Program-made: the position numbers and the translations under genes
Assembly (NCBI GenBank): GCA_963989385.1
Contig: OZ022503.1
Location: 89,625,138 to 89,689,137 of the forward strand
Length of the DNA: 64,000 nt
DNA from: Ctena decussata
Taxonomy: Eukaryota > Mollusca > Bivalvia > Lucinida > Lucinidae
Reading direction: 5' to 3'
In this document: in pieces, positions 11,118 through 24,559 of the stretch
Layout: each line of letters opens with the position of its first letter
How positions within the stretch are numbered: the first letter of the stretch is position 1
The notes under the pieces: generated by a model
What the model was told of the DNA's origin: nothing
Seen by the model: the letters and a program-made list of their open reading frames with translations, nothing else
Database searches by the model: none

Positions 11118-13504
11118 CGCTACTGCTTGCTTCTATGAGTAGGTAGCCATCTGAAACTTGGCATGTATAAAGGCCATTAACATGTCTACATGCATGCACA
11201 ATCTTATGTCAACTGATTGCATAACTTGCGAACTATAGGCCATCGAAATGTTTGTAAACAAAAGTTTGTGCGACTTTAGCTCCCAAACGGAATAAAAGCT
11301 AAAGCTGAAATAGCCTTCATTCTATTTCACTTATTTGTGTCTACACATGTATATGTTTTGCAGAGACTCAAAGCTCTTGAGAATGGAGAACATGAGGTGT
11401 CAATTTTGCATTGGACCCTATGGGAAAATGCATTAAACGCCTACTGCTCCGACGTTCAGCGACCGATAACATCCATCTTTACACTGTAAACGGTAATTAC
11501 ATAGGTACATGCCTGGGGCAAATAACAGCGCAAATAATTGTCCATGTGCAGAGTAATAAAGGAGCAAACTTTTATGTATGGGCTGCAGTGGAAGTTATTC
11601 TTAAAAGGTGACTTTCACGAATCGTTCTGAAACTGTGCTAAAATTACAGATAATTTCCATATATTTCTTGGGAAAAAATCCCAGAAATTCTCCTTTCTCC
11701 GTTGTCGAGATATTCGAGGGCAAAGTCGTGCAGTTTACGACTTCCAGGGGCTATAACTCGAAAACTAAAGAACGAGAATTTTTGGCACATATGGTCAATT
11801 GAATGTTTATCCCAACCCTCTCATTTGGCACTAGTTTCAGCCCGAATTGTGCAAGTCACCTAAGGTCACGAATCGTCCCGAACGTGTAGCCCAAATTGTG
11901 ACAATTCCAAACCGCTACTGCTTGCTTGTATGAGTAAGTAGCCATCTGAAACTTGGCATGCATAAAGGCCATTAAAATGTCTACATGCATGCACAATCTT
12001 ATGTCAACTGATTGCATAACTTGCGAACTATAGGCCATCGAAATTTTTGTAAACAAAAGTTTGTGCGACTTTAGCTCCCAAACGGAATAAAAGCTAAAGC
12101 TGAAATAGCCTTCATTCTATTTCACTTATTTGTGTCTACACATGTATATGTTTTGCAGAGACTCAAAGCTCTTGAGAATGGAGAACATGAGGTGTCAATT
12201 TTGCATTGGACCCTATGGGAAAATGCATTAAACGCCTACTGCTCCGACGTTCAGCGACCGATAACATCCATCTTTACACTGTAAACGGTAATTACATAGG
12301 TACATGCCTGGGACAAATAACAGCGCAAATAATTGTCCATGTGCAGAGTAATAAAGGAGCAAACTTTTATGTATGGGCTGCAGTGGAAGTTATTCTTAAA
12401 AGGTGACTTTCACGAATCGTTCTGAAACTGTGCTAAAATTACAAATAATTTCCATATATTTCTTGGGAAAAAATCCCAGAAATTATTCTCCTTTCTCCGT
12501 TGTCGAGATATTCGAGGGCAAAGTCGTGCAGTTTACGACTTCCAGGGGCTATAACTCGAAAACTAAAGAACGAGAATTTTTGGCACATATGGTCAATTGA
12601 ATGTTTATCCCAACCCTCTCATTTGGCACTAGTTTCAGCCCGAATTGTGCAAGTCACCTAAGGTCACGAATCGTCCCGAACGTGTAGCCCAAATTGTGAA
12701 AATTTCAAACCGCTACTGCTTGCTTCTATGAGTAGGTAGCCATCTGAAACTTGGCATGTATAAAGGCCATTAACATGTCTACATGCATGCACAATCTTAT
12801 GTCAACTGATTGCATAACTTGCGAAATATAGGCCATCGAAATGTTTGTAAACAAAAGTTTGTGCGACTTTAGCTCCCAAACGGAATAAAAGCTAAAGCTG
12901 AAATAGCCTTCATTCTATTTCACTTATTTGTGTCTACACATGTATATTTTTGCAGAGACTCAAAGCTCTTGAGAATGGAGAAAATGAGGTGTCAATTTTG
13001 CATTGGACCCTATGGGAAAATGCATTAAACGCCTACTGCTCCGACGTTCAGCGACCGATAACATCCATCTTTACACTGTAAACGGTAATTACATAGGTAC
13101 ATGCCTGGGGCAAATAACAGCGCAAATAATTATGCATGTGCAGAGTAATAAAGGAGCAAACTTTTATGTATGGGCTGCAGTGGAAGTTATTCTTAAAAGG
13201 TGACTTTCACGAATCGTTCTGAAACTGTGCTAAAATTACAGATAATTCCCATATATTTCTTGGGAAAAAATCCCAGAAATTCTCCTTTCTCCGTTGTCGA
13301 GATATTCGAGGGCAAAGTCGTGCAGTTTACGACTTCCAGGGGCTATAACTCGAAAAATAAAGAACGAGAATTTTTGGCACATATGGTCAATTGAATGTTT
13401 ATCCCAACCCTCTCATTTGGCACTAGTTTCAGCCCGAATTGTGCAAGTCACCTAAGGTCACGAATCGTCCCGAACGTGTAGCCCAAATTGTGAAAATTTC
13501 AAAC

Positions 13505-14296
13505 CGCTACTGCTTGCTTCTATGAGTAGGTAGCCATCTGAAACTTGGCATGTATAAAGGCCATTAACATGTCTACATGCATGCACAATCTTATGTCAAC
13601 TGATTGCATAACTTCCGAACTATAGGCCATCGAAATTTTTGTAAACAAAAGTTTGTGCGACTTTAGCTCCCAAACGGAATAAAAGCTAAAGCTGAAATAG
13701 CCTTCATTCTATTTCACTTATTTGTGTCTACACATGTATATGTTTTGCAGAGACTCAAAGCTCTTGAGAATGGAGAAAATGAGGTCAATTTTGCATTGGA
13801 CCCTATGGGAAAATGCATTAAACGCCTACTGCTCCGACGTTCAGCGACCGATAACATCCATCTTTACATTGTAAACGGTAATTACATAGGTACATGCCTG
13901 GGGCAAATAACAGCGCAAATAATTGTCCATGTGCAGAGTAATAAAGGAGCAAACTTTTATGTATGGGCTGCAGTGGAAGTTATTGTTAAAGGTGACTTTC
14001 ACGAATCGTTCTGAAACTGTGCTAAAATTACAGATAATTCCCATATATTTCTTGGGAAAAAATCCCAGAAATTCTCCTTTCTCCGTTGTCGAGATATTCG
14101 AGGGCAAAGTCGTGCAGTTTGCGACTTCCAGGGGCTATAACTCGAAAACTAATGAAAGAGAATTTTTGGCACATATGGTCAATTGAATGTTTATCCCAAC
14201 CCTCTCATTTGGCACTAGTTTCAGCCCGAATTGTGCAAGTCACCTAAGGTCACGAATCGTCCCGGACGTGTAGCCCAAATTGTGAAAATTTCAAAC
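13505..14296. repeat. Hybrid monomer m18
   Basis: The left part matches m68 in block B: a 2 bp deletion giving GAGGTCAATTTTG, ATAACTTCCGAAC, and TTTACATTGT with T at 13869. The right part matches m69: GTTATTGTTAAAGG, CAGTTTGCGAC, AACTAATGAAAGAG and CCCGGACG. In block B these marker sets sit in two successive monomers. m18 therefore looks like the product of an unequal exchange that removed one 795 bp unit, with the switch between 13869 and 13985. Confidence 0.85.
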
Positions 14297-14903
14297 CGCT
14301 ACTGCTTGCTTGTATGAGTAGGTAGCCATCTGAAACTTGGCATGTATAAAGGCCATTAACATGGCTACATGCATGCACAATCTAATGTCAACTGATTGCA
14401 TAACTTGCGAACTATAGGCCATCGAAATTTTTGTAAACAAAAGTTTGTGCGACTTTAGCTCCCAAACGGAATAAAAGCTAAAGCTGAAATAGCCTTCATT
14501 CTATTTCACTTATTTGTGTCTACACATGTATATGTTTTGCAGAGACTCAAAGCTCTTGAGAATGGAGAACATGAGGTGTCAATTTTGCATTGGACCCTAT
14601 GGGAAAATGCATTAAACGCCTACTGCTCCGACGTTCAGCGACCGATAACATCCATCTTTACACTGTAAACGGTAATTACATAGGTACATGCCTGGGGCAA
14701 ATAACAGCGCAAAAAATTGTCCATGTGCAGAGTACTAAAGGAGCAAACTTTTATGTATGGGCTGCAGTGGAAGTTATTCTTAAAAGGTGACTTTCACGAA
14801 TCGTTCTGAAACTGTGCTAAAATTACAGATAATTCCCATATATAAGTCACCTTAGGTCACGAATCGTCCCGAACGTGTAGCCCAAATTGTGAAAATTTCA
14901 AAC
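14297..14903. repeat. Monomer m19, 188 bp deletion class (607 bp)
   Basis: The sequence passes from CCCATATAT directly to AAGTCACC at 14843/14844, deleting reference positions 548-735. The join has no clear microhomology. The copy also carries GCAAAAAATTG and GAGTACTAAAGG, the substitutions that mark this class. The join is followed by CACCTTAGG, shared only with m70 in block B. Confidence 0.92.
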
Positions 14904-15757
14904 CGCTACTGCTTGCTTGTATGAGTAGGTAGCCATCTGAAACTTGGCATGTATAAAGGCCATTAACATGTCTACATGCATGCACAATCTTATGTCAACT
15001 GATTGCATAACTTGCGAACTATAGGCATCGACATTTTTGTAAACAAAAGTTTGTGCGACTTTAGCTCTCAAACGGAATAAAAGCTAAAGCTGAAATAGCC
15101 TTCATTCTGTTTCACTTATTTGTGTCTACACATGTATATGTTTTGCAGAGACTCAAAGCTCTTGAGAATGGAGAAAATGAGGTGTCAATTTTGCATTGGA
15201 CCCTATGGGAAAATGCATTAAACGCCTACTCTTTAAAATGAGGTGTCAATTTTGCATTGGACCCCATGGGAAAATGCATTAATCGCCTACTGCTCCGACG
15301 TTCAGCGACCGATAACATCCATCTTTACACTGTAAACGGTAATTACATAGGTACATGCCTGGGGCAAATAACAGCGCAAATAATTGTCCATGTGCAGAGT
15401 AATAAAGGAACAAACTTTTATGTATGGGCTGCAGTGGAAGTTATTCTTAAAGGTGACTTTCACGAATCGTTCTGAAACTGTGCTAAAATTACAGATAATT
15501 CCCATATATTTCTTGGGAAAAAATCCCAGAAATTCTCCTTTCTCCGTTGTCGAGATATTCGAGGGCAAAGTCGTGCAGTTTACGACTTCCAGGGGCTATA
15601 ACTCGAAAACTAAAGAACGAGAATTTTTGGCACATATGGTCAATTGAATGTTTATCCCAACCCTCTCATTTGGCACTAGTTTCAGCCCGAATTGTGCAAG
15701 TCACCTAAGGTCACGAATCGTCCCGAACGTGTAGCCCAAATTGTGAAAATTTCAAAC
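14904..15757. repeat. Monomer m20, 61 bp insertion class (854 bp)
   Basis: A 57 bp segment (15174-15230, reference 272-328) is followed by the four-base filler CTTT (15231-15234). The segment is then repeated from 15235. Linked markers are AGGCATCGACATT (one base short), ACCCCATGGG in the second copy and CTTAAAGGTGAC (one A short). This copy also has CATTAATCGCC and GGAACAAAC, shared with m71. Confidence 0.92.
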
Positions 15758-18700
15758 CGCTACTGCTTGCTTGTATGAGTAGGTAGCCATCTGAAACTTG
15801 GCATGTATAAAGGCCATTAACATGTCTACATGCATGCACAATCTTATGTCAACTGATTGCATAACTTGCGAACTATAGGCCATCGAAATTTTTGTAAACA
15901 AAAGTTTGTGCGACTTTAGCTCCCGAACGGAATAAAAGCTAAAGCTGAAATAGCCTTCATTCTATTTCACTTATTTGTGTCTACACATGTATATGTTTTG
16001 CAGAGACTCAAAGCTCTTGAGAATGGAGAAAATGAGGTGTCAATTTTGCATTGGACCCTATGGGAAATGCATTAAACGCCTACTGCTCCGACGTTCAGCG
16101 ACCGATAACATCCATCTTTACACTGTAAACGGTAATTACATAGGTACATGCCTGGGGCAAATAACAGCGCAAATAATTGTCCATGTGCAGAGTAATAAAG
16201 GAGCAAACTTTTATATATGGGCTGCAGTGGAAGTTATTCTTAAAAGGTGACTTTCACGAATCGTTCTGAAACTGTGCTAAAATTACAGATAATTCCCATG
16301 TATTTCTTGGGAAAAAAATCCCAGAAATTCTCCTTTCTCCGTTGTCGAGATATTCGAGGGCAAAGTCGTGCAGTTTACGACTTCCAGGGGCTATAACTCG
16401 AAAACTAAAGAACGAGAATTTTTGGCACATATGGTCAATTGAATGTTTATCCCAACCCTCTCATTTGGCACTAGTTTCAGCCCGAATTGTGCAAGTCACC
16501 TAAGGTCACGAATCGTCCCGAACGTGTAGCCCAAATTGTGAAAATTTCAAACCGCTACTGCTTGCTTGTATGAGTAGGTAGCCATCTGAAACTTGGCATG
16601 TATAAAGGCCATTAACATGGCTACATGCATGCACAATCTAATGTCAACTGATTGCATAACTTGCGAACTATAGGCCATCGAAATGTTTGTAGACAAAAGT
16701 TTGTGCGACTTTAGCTCCCAAACGGAATAAAAGCTAAAGCTGAAATAGCCTTCATACTATTTCACTTATTTGTGTCTACACATGTATATGTTTTGCAGAG
16801 ACTCAAAGCTCTTGAGAATGGAGAACATGAGGTGTCAATTTTGCATTGGACCCTATGGGAAAATGCATTAAACGCCTACTGCTCCGACGTTCAGCGACCG
16901 ATAACATCCATCTTTACACTGTAAACGGTAATTACATAGGTACATGCCTGGGGCAAATAACAGCGCAAATAATTGTCCATGTGCAGAGTAATAAAGGAGC
17001 AAACTTTTATGTATGGTCTGCAGTGGAAGTTATTCTTAAAATGTGACTTTCACGAATCGTTCTGAAACTGTGCTAAAATTACAGATAATTTCCATATATT
17101 TCTTGGGAAAAAATCCCAGAAATTCTCCTTTCTCCGTTGTCGAGATATTCGAGGGCAAAGTCGTGCAGTTTACGACTTCCAGGGGCTATAACTCGAAAAC
17201 TAAAGAACGAGAATTTTTGGCACATATGGTCAATTGAATGTTTATCCCAACCCTCTCATTTGGCACTAGTGTCAGCCCGAATTGTGCAAGTCACCTAAGG
17301 TCACGAATCGTCCCGAACGTGTAGCCTAAATTGTGAAAATTTCAAACCGCTACTGCTTGCTTGTATGAGTAGGTAGCCATCTGAAACTTGGCATGTATAA
17401 AGGCCATTAACATGTCTACATGCATGCACAATCTTATGTCAACTGATTGCATAACTTGCGAACTATAGGCCATCGAAATTTTTGTAAACAAAAGTTTGTG
17501 CGACTTTAGCTCCCAAACGGAATAAAAGCTAAAGCTGAAATAGCCTTCATTCTATTTCACTTATTTGTGTCTACACATGTATATGTTTTGCAGAGACTCA
17601 AAGCTCTTGAGAATGGAGAAAATGAGGTGTCAATTTTGCATTGGACCCCATGGGAAAATGCATTAAACGCCTACTGCTCCGACGTTCAGCGACCGATAAC
17701 ATCCATCTTTACACTGTAAACGGTAATTACATAGGTACATGCCCGGGGCAAATAACAGCGCAAATAATTGTCCATGTGCAGAGTAATAAAGGAGCAAACT
17801 TTTATGTATGGGCTGCAGTGGAAGTTATTCTTAAAAGGTGACTTTCACGAATCGTTCTGAAACTGTGCTAAAATTACAGATAATTCCCATATATTTCTTG
17901 GGAAAAATCCCAGAAATTCTCCTTTCTCCGTTGTCGAGATATTCGAGGGCAAAGTCGTGCAGTTTACGACTTCCAGGGGCTATAACTCGAAAACTAAAGA
18001 ACGAGAATTTTTGGCACATATGGTCAATTGAATGTTTATCCCAACCCTCTCATTTGGCACTAGTTTCAGCCCGAATTGTGCAAGTCACCTAAGGTCACGA
18101 ATCTTCCCGAACGTGTAGCCCAAATTGTGAAAATTTCAAACCGCTACTGCTTGCTTGTATGAGTAGGTAGCCATCTGAAACTTGGCATGTATAAAGGCCA
18201 TTAACATGTCTACATGCATGCACAATCTTATGTCAACTGATTGCATAACTTGCGAACTATAGGCCATCGAAATTTTTGTAAACAAAAGTTTGTGCGACTT
18301 TAGCTCCCAAATGGAATAAAAGCTAAAGCTGAAATAGCCTTCATTCTATTTCACTTATTTGTGTCTACACATGTATATGTTTTGCAGAGACTCAAAGCTC
18401 TTGAGAATGGAGAAAATGAGGTGTCAATTTTGCATTGGACCCTATGGGAAAATGCATTAAACGCCTACTGCTCCGACGTTCAGCGACCGATAACATCCAT
18501 CTTTACACTGTAAACGGTTATTACATAGGTACATGCCTGGGGCAAATAACAGCGCAAATAATTGTCCATGTGCAGAGTAATAAAGGAGCAAACTTTTATG
18601 TATGGCCTGCAGTGGAAGTTATTCTTAAAAGGTGACTTTCACGAATCGTTCTGAAACTGTGCTAAAATTACAGATAATTCCCATATATTTCTTGGGAAAA

Positions 18701-19730
18701 AATCCCAGAAATTCTCCTTTCTCCGTTGTCGAGATATTCGAGGGCAAAGTCGTGCAGTTTACGACTTCCAGGGGCTATAACTCGAAAACTAAAGAACGAG
18801 AATTTTTGGCACATATGGTCAATTGAATGTTTATCCCAACCCTCTCATTTGGCACAAGTTTCAGCCCGAATTGTGCAAGTCACCTAAGGTCACGAATCGT
18901 CCCGAACGTGTAGCCTAAATTGTGAAAATTTCAAACCGCTACTGCTTGCTTCTATGAGGAGGTAGCCATCTGAAACTTGGCATGTATAAAGGCCATTAAC
19001 ATGTCTACATGCATGCACAATCTTACGTCAACTGATTGCATAACTTGCGAACTATAGGCATCGACATTTTTGTAAACAAAAGTTTGTGCGACTTTAGCTC
19101 CCAAATGGAATAAAAGCTAAAGCTGAAATAGCCTTCATTCTATTTCACTTATTTGTGTCTACACATGTATATGTTTTGCAGAGACTCAAAGCTCTTGAGA
19201 ATGGAGAAAATGAGGTGTCAATTTTGCATTGGACCCTATGAGAAATGCATTAAACGCCTACTGCTACGACGTTCAGAGACCGATAACATCCATCTTTACA
19301 CTGTAAACGGTAATTACATAGGTACATGCCTGGGGCAAATAACAGCGCAAATAATTGTCCATGTGCAGAGTAATAAAGGAGCAAACTTTTATGTATGGGC
19401 TGCAGTGGAAGTTATTCTTAAAAGGTGACTTTCACGAATCGTTCTGAAACTGTGCTAAAATTACAGATAATTCCCATATATTTCTTGGGAAAAAAATCCC
19501 AGAAATTCTCCTTTCTCCGTTGTCGAGATATTCGAGGGCAAAGTCGTGCAGTTTACGACTTCCAGGGGCTATAACTCGAAAACTAAAGAACGAGAATTTT
19601 TGGCATATATGGTCAATTGAATGTTTATTCCAACCCTCTCATTTGGCACTAGTTTCAGCCCGAATTGTGCAAGTCACCTAAGGTCACGAATCGTCCCGAA
19701 CGTGTAGCCCAAATTGTGAAAATTTCAAAC

Positions 19731-21320
19731 CGCTACTGCTTGCTTGTATGAGTAGGTAGCCATCTGAAACTTGGCATGTATAAAGGCCATTAACATGTCT
19801 ACATGCATGCACAATCTTATGTCAACTGATTGCATAACTTGCGAATTATAGGCCATCGAAATTTTTGTAAACAAAAGTTTGTGCGACTTAAGCTCCCAAA
19901 CGGAATAAAAGCTAAAGCTGAAATAGCCTTCATTCTATTTCACTTATTTGTGTCTACACATGTATATGTTTTGCAGAGACTCAAAGCTCTTGAGATGGAG
20001 AAAATGAGGTGTCAATTTGGCATTGGACCCTATGGGAAAATGCATTAAACGCCTACTGCTCCGACGTTCAGCGACCGATAACATCCATCTTTACACTGTA
20101 AACGGTAATTACATAGGTACATGCCTGGGGCAAATAACAGCGCAAATAATTGTCCATGTGCAGAGTAATAAAGGAGCAAACTTTTATGTATGGGCTGCAG
20201 TGGAAGTTATTCTTAAAAGGTGACTTTCACGAATCGTTCTGAAACTGTGCTAAAATTACAGATAATTCCCATATATTTCTTGGGAAAAAAATCCCAGAAA
20301 TTCTCCTTTCTCCGTTGTCGAGATATTCGAGGGCAAAGTCGTGCAGTTTACGACTTCCAGGGGCTATAACTCGAAAACTAAAGAACGAGAATTTTTGGCA
20401 CATATGGTCAATTGAATATTTATCCCAACCCTCTCATTTGGCACTAGTTTCAGCCCGAATTGTGCAAGTCACCTAAGGTCACGAATCGTCCCGAACGTGT
20501 AGCCCAAATTGTGAAAATTTCAAACCGCTACTGCTTGCTTGTATGAGTAGGTAGCCATCTGAAACTTGGCATGTATAAAGGCCATTAACATGTCTACATG
20601 CATGCACAATCTTATGTCAACTGATTGCATAACTTGCGAACTATAGGCCATCGAAATTTTTGTAAACAAAAGTTTGTGCGACTTTAGCTCCCAAACGGAA
20701 TAAAAGCTAAAGCTGAAATAGCCTTCATTCTATTTCACTTATTTGTGTCTACACATGTATATGTTTTGCAGAGACTCAAAGCTCTTGAGAATGGAGAACA
20801 TGAGGTGTCAATTTTGCATTGGACCCTATGGGAAAATGCATTAAACGCCTACTGCTCCGACGTTCAGCGACCGATAACATCCATCTTTACACTGTAAACG
20901 GTAATTACATAGGTACATGCCTGGGGCAAATAACAGCGCAAATAATTGTCCATGTGCAGAGTAATAAAGGAGCAAACTTTTATGTATGGGCTGCAGTGGA
21001 AGTTATTCTTAAAAGGTGACTTTCACGAATCGCTCTGAAACTGTGCTAAAATTACAGATAATTCCCATATATTTCTTGGGAAAAAATCCCAGAAATTCTC
21101 CTTTCTCCGTTGTCGAGATATTCGAGGGCAAAGTCGTGCAGTTTACGACTTCCAGGGGCTATAACTCGAAAACTAAAGAACGAGAATTTTTGGCACATAT
21201 GGTCAATTGAATGTTTATCCCAACCCTCTCATTTGGCACTAGTTTCAGCCCGAATTGTGCAAGTCACCTAAGGTCACAAATCGTCCCGAACGTGTAGCCC
21301 AAATTGTGAAAATTTCAAAC
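19731..21320. repeat. 1590 bp dimer (m26-m27), first copy
   Basis: m26 is marked by GCGAATTATAGG, GCGACTTAAGCTCC, CTTGAGATGG, CAATTTGGCATT and GAATATTTATCC. m27 is marked by GAACATGAGG, AATCGCTCTG and GGTCACAAATCG. The pair is repeated immediately downstream at 21321-22910. Block B has the pair only once. Confidence 0.93.
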
Positions 21321-22910
21321 CGCTACTGCTTGCTTGTATGAGTAGGTAGCCATCTGAAACTTGGCACGTATAAAGGCCATTAACATGTCTACATGCATGC
21401 ACAATCTTATGTCAACTGATTGCATAACTTGCGAATTATAGGCCATCGAAATTTTTGTAAACAAAAGTTTGTGCGACTTAAGCTCCCAAACGGAATAAAA
21501 GCTAAAGCTGAAATAGCCTTCATTCTATTTCACTTATTTGTGTCTACACATGTATATGTTTTGCAGAGACTCAAAGCTCTTGAGATGGAGAAAATGAGGT
21601 GTCAATTTGGCATTAGACCCTATGGGAAAATGCATTAAACGCCTACTGCTCCGACGTTCAGCGACCGATAACATCCATCTTTACACTGTAAACGGTAATT
21701 ACATAGGTACATGCCTGGGGCAAATAACAGCGCAAATAATTGTCCATGTGCAGAGTAATAAAGGAGCAAACTTTTATGTATGGGCTGCAGTGGAAGTTAT
21801 TCTTAAAAGGTGACTTTCACGAATCGTTCTGAAACTGTGCTAAAATTACAGATAATTCCCATATATTTCTTGGGAAAAAAATCCCAGAAATTCTCCTTTC
21901 TCCGTTGTCGAGATATTCGAGGGCAAAGTCGTGCAGTTTACGACTTCCAGGGGCTATAACTCGAAAACTAAAGAACGAGAATTTTTGGCACATATGGTCA
22001 ATTGAATATTTATCCCAACCCTCTCATTTGGCACTAGTTTCAGCCCGAATTGTGCAAGTCACCTAAGGTCACGAATCGTCCCGAACGTGTAGCCCAAATT
22101 GTGAAAATTTCAAACCGCTACTGCTTGCTTGTATGAGTAGGTAGCCATCTGAAACTTGGCATGTATAAAGGCCATTAACATGTCTACATGCATGCACAAT
22201 CTTATGTCAACTGATTGCATAACTTGCGAACTATAGGCCATCGAAATTTTTGTAAACAAAAGTTTGTGCGACTTTAGCTCCCAAACGGAATAAAAGCTAA
22301 AGCTGAAATAGCCTTCATTCTATTTCACTTATTTGTGTCTACACATGTATATGTTTTGCAGAGACTCAAAGCTCTTGAGAATGGAGAACATGAGGTGTCA
22401 ATTTTGCATTGGACCCTATGGGAAAATGCATTAAACGCCTACTGCTCCGACGTTCAGCGACCGATAACATCCATCTTTACACTGTAAACGGTAATTACAT
22501 AGGTACATGCCTGGGGCAAATAACAGCGCAAATAATTGTCCATGTGCAGAGTAATAAAGGAGCAAACTTTTATGTATGGGCTGCAGTGGAAGTTATTCTT
22601 AAAAGGTGACTTTCACGAATCGCTCTGAAACTGTGCTAAAATTACAGATAATTCCCATATATTTCTTGGGAAAAAATCCCAGAAATTCTCCTTTCTCCGT
22701 TGTCGAGATATTCGAGGGCAAAGTCGTGCAGTTTACGACTTCCAGGGGCTATAACTCGAAAACTAAAGAACGAGAATTTTTGGCACATATGGTCAATTGA
22801 ATGTTTATCCCAACCCTCTCATTTGGCACTAGTTTCAGCCCGAATTGTGCAAGTCACCTAAGGTCACAAATCGTCCCGAACGTGTAGCCCAAATTGTGAA
22901 AATTTCAAAC
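21321..22910. repeat. 1590 bp dimer (m28-m29), second copy
   Basis: This is a near-exact repeat of 19731-21320. I see two differences by eye: C instead of T at 21367 (GGCACGTA) and A instead of G at 21615 (CATTAGACC). GGCACGTA belongs, in block B, to the monomer following m78, where it is paired with AATCTCATG. Here it is paired with AATCTTATG. The exchange point that duplicated the dimer therefore lies between 21367 and 21408. Confidence 0.9.
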
Positions 22911-23705
22911 CGCTACTGCTTGCTTGTATGAGTAGGTAGCCATCTGAAACTTGGCACGTATAAAGGCCATTAACATGTCTACATGCATGCACAATCTCAT
23001 GTCAACTGATTGCATAACTTGCGAACTATAGGCCATCGAAATTTTTGTAAACAAAAGTTTGTGCGACTTTAGCTCCCAAACGGAATAAAAGCTAAAGCTG
23101 AAATAGCCTTCATTCTATTTCACTTATTTGTGTCTACACATGTATATGTTTTGCAGAGACTCAAAGCTCTTGAGAATGGAGAAAATGAGGTGTCAATTTT
23201 GCATTGGACCCTATGGGAAAATGCATTAAACGCCTACTGCTCCGACGTTCAGCGACCGATAACATCCATCTTTACACTGTAAACGGTAATTACATAGGTA
23301 CATGCCCGGGGCAAATTACAGCGCAAATAATTGTCCATGTGCAGAGTAATAAAGGAGCAAACTTTTATGTATGGGCTGCAGTGGAAGTTATTCTTAAAAG
23401 GTGACTTTCACGAATCGTTCTGAAACTGTGCTAAAATTACAGATAATTCCCATATATTTCTTGGGAAAAAATCCCAGAAATTCTCCTTTCTCCGTTGTCG
23501 AGATATTCGAGGGCAAAGTCGTGCAGTTTACGACTTCCAGGGGCTATAACTCGAAAACTAAAGAACGAGAATTTTTGGAACATATGGTCAATTGAATGTT
23601 TATCCCAACCCTCTCATTTGGCACTAGTTTCAGCCCGAATTGTGCAAGTCACCTAAGGTCACGAGTCGTCTTGAACGTGTAGCCAAAATTGTGAAAATTT
23701 CAAAC
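22911..23705. repeat. Monomer m30 with CCCGGGG and GTCTTGAACG markers
   Basis: Marked by GGCACGTA, AATCTCATG, a SmaI-like CCCGGG with GGCAAATTACAG, TTGGAACATATGG and GAGTCGTCTTGAACG. The same set recurs in m79 of block B. All but AATCTCATG recur in m56 (43519-44313), so three related copies exist. Confidence 0.88.
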
Positions 23706-24559
23706 CGCTACTGCTTGCTTGTATGAGTAGGTAGCCATCTGAAACTTGGCATGTATAAAGGCCATTAACATGTCTACATGCATGCACAATCTTATGTCAA
23801 CTGATTGCATAACTTGCGTACTATAGGCATCGACATTTTTGTAAACAAAAGTTTGTGCGACTTTAGCTCCCAAACGGAATAAAAGCTAAAGCTGAAATAG
23901 CCTTCATTCTATTTCACTTATTTGTGTCTACACATGTATATGTTTTGCAGAGACTCAAAGCTCTTGAGAATGGAGAAAATGAGGTGTCAATTTTGCATTG
24001 GACCCTATGGGAAAATGCATTAAACGCCTACTCTTTAAAATGAGGTGTCAATTTTGCATTGGACCCCATGGGAAAATGCATTAAACGCCTACTACTCCGA
24101 CGTTCAGCGACCGATAACATCCATCTTTACACTGTAAACGGTAATTACATAGGTACATGCCTGGGGCAAATAACAGCGCAAATAATTGTCCATGTGCAGA
24201 GTAATAAAGGAGCAAACTTTTATGTATGGGCTGCAGTGGAAGTTATTCTTAAAGGTGACTTTCACGAATCGTTCTGAAACTGTGCTAAAATTACAGATAA
24301 TTCCCATATATTTCTTTGGAAAAAATCCCAGAAATTCTCCTTTCTCCGTTGTCGAGATATTCGAGGGCAAAGTCGTGCAGTTTACGACTTCCAGGGGCTA
24401 TAACTCGAAAACTAAAGAACGAGAATTTTTGGCACATATGGTCAATTGAATGTTTATCCCAACCCTCTCATTTGGCACTAGTTTCAGCCCGAATTGTGCA
24501 AGTCACCTAAGGTCACGAATCGTCCCGAACGTGTAGCCCAAATTGTGAAAATTTCAAAC
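23706..24559. repeat. Monomer m31, 61 bp insertion class (854 bp)
   Basis: Duplicated 57 bp at 23976-24032, filler CTTT at 24033-24036, second copy from 24037. Linked markers AGGCATCGACATT, ACCCCATGGG and CTTAAAGGTGAC are all present. Private with m80: GCGTACTATAGG, CCTACTACTCCG and TTTCTTTGGAAA. Confidence 0.92.

Larger units (their letters stand above)
1..13504. repeat. Array segment m1-m17
   Basis: Landmarks: 294, 1089, 1883, 2678, 3473, 4268, 5063, 5859, 6653, 7448, 8243, 9038, 9833, 10613, 11411, 12206, 13003. m2 has a rearranged GGAAAAAGGTATAAACG patch, one base short. m7 has seven and m8 five A in the hairpin run. m13 loses one base (GATAATCCC) and is followed by the 14 bp junction deletion. 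m14 and m16 carry the 3 bp insertion ATTATTCTC. m17 carries a one-base deletion (TATATTTTTGCAG) in its upstream part. Confidence 0.93.

Noticed and set aside
13841..14107. Minus-strand 88-aa frame recurring in several monomers
   Set aside because: It appears only where a one-base deletion (AAAGGTGAC for AAAAGGTGAC) links two frames by chance. There is no recognisable domain.
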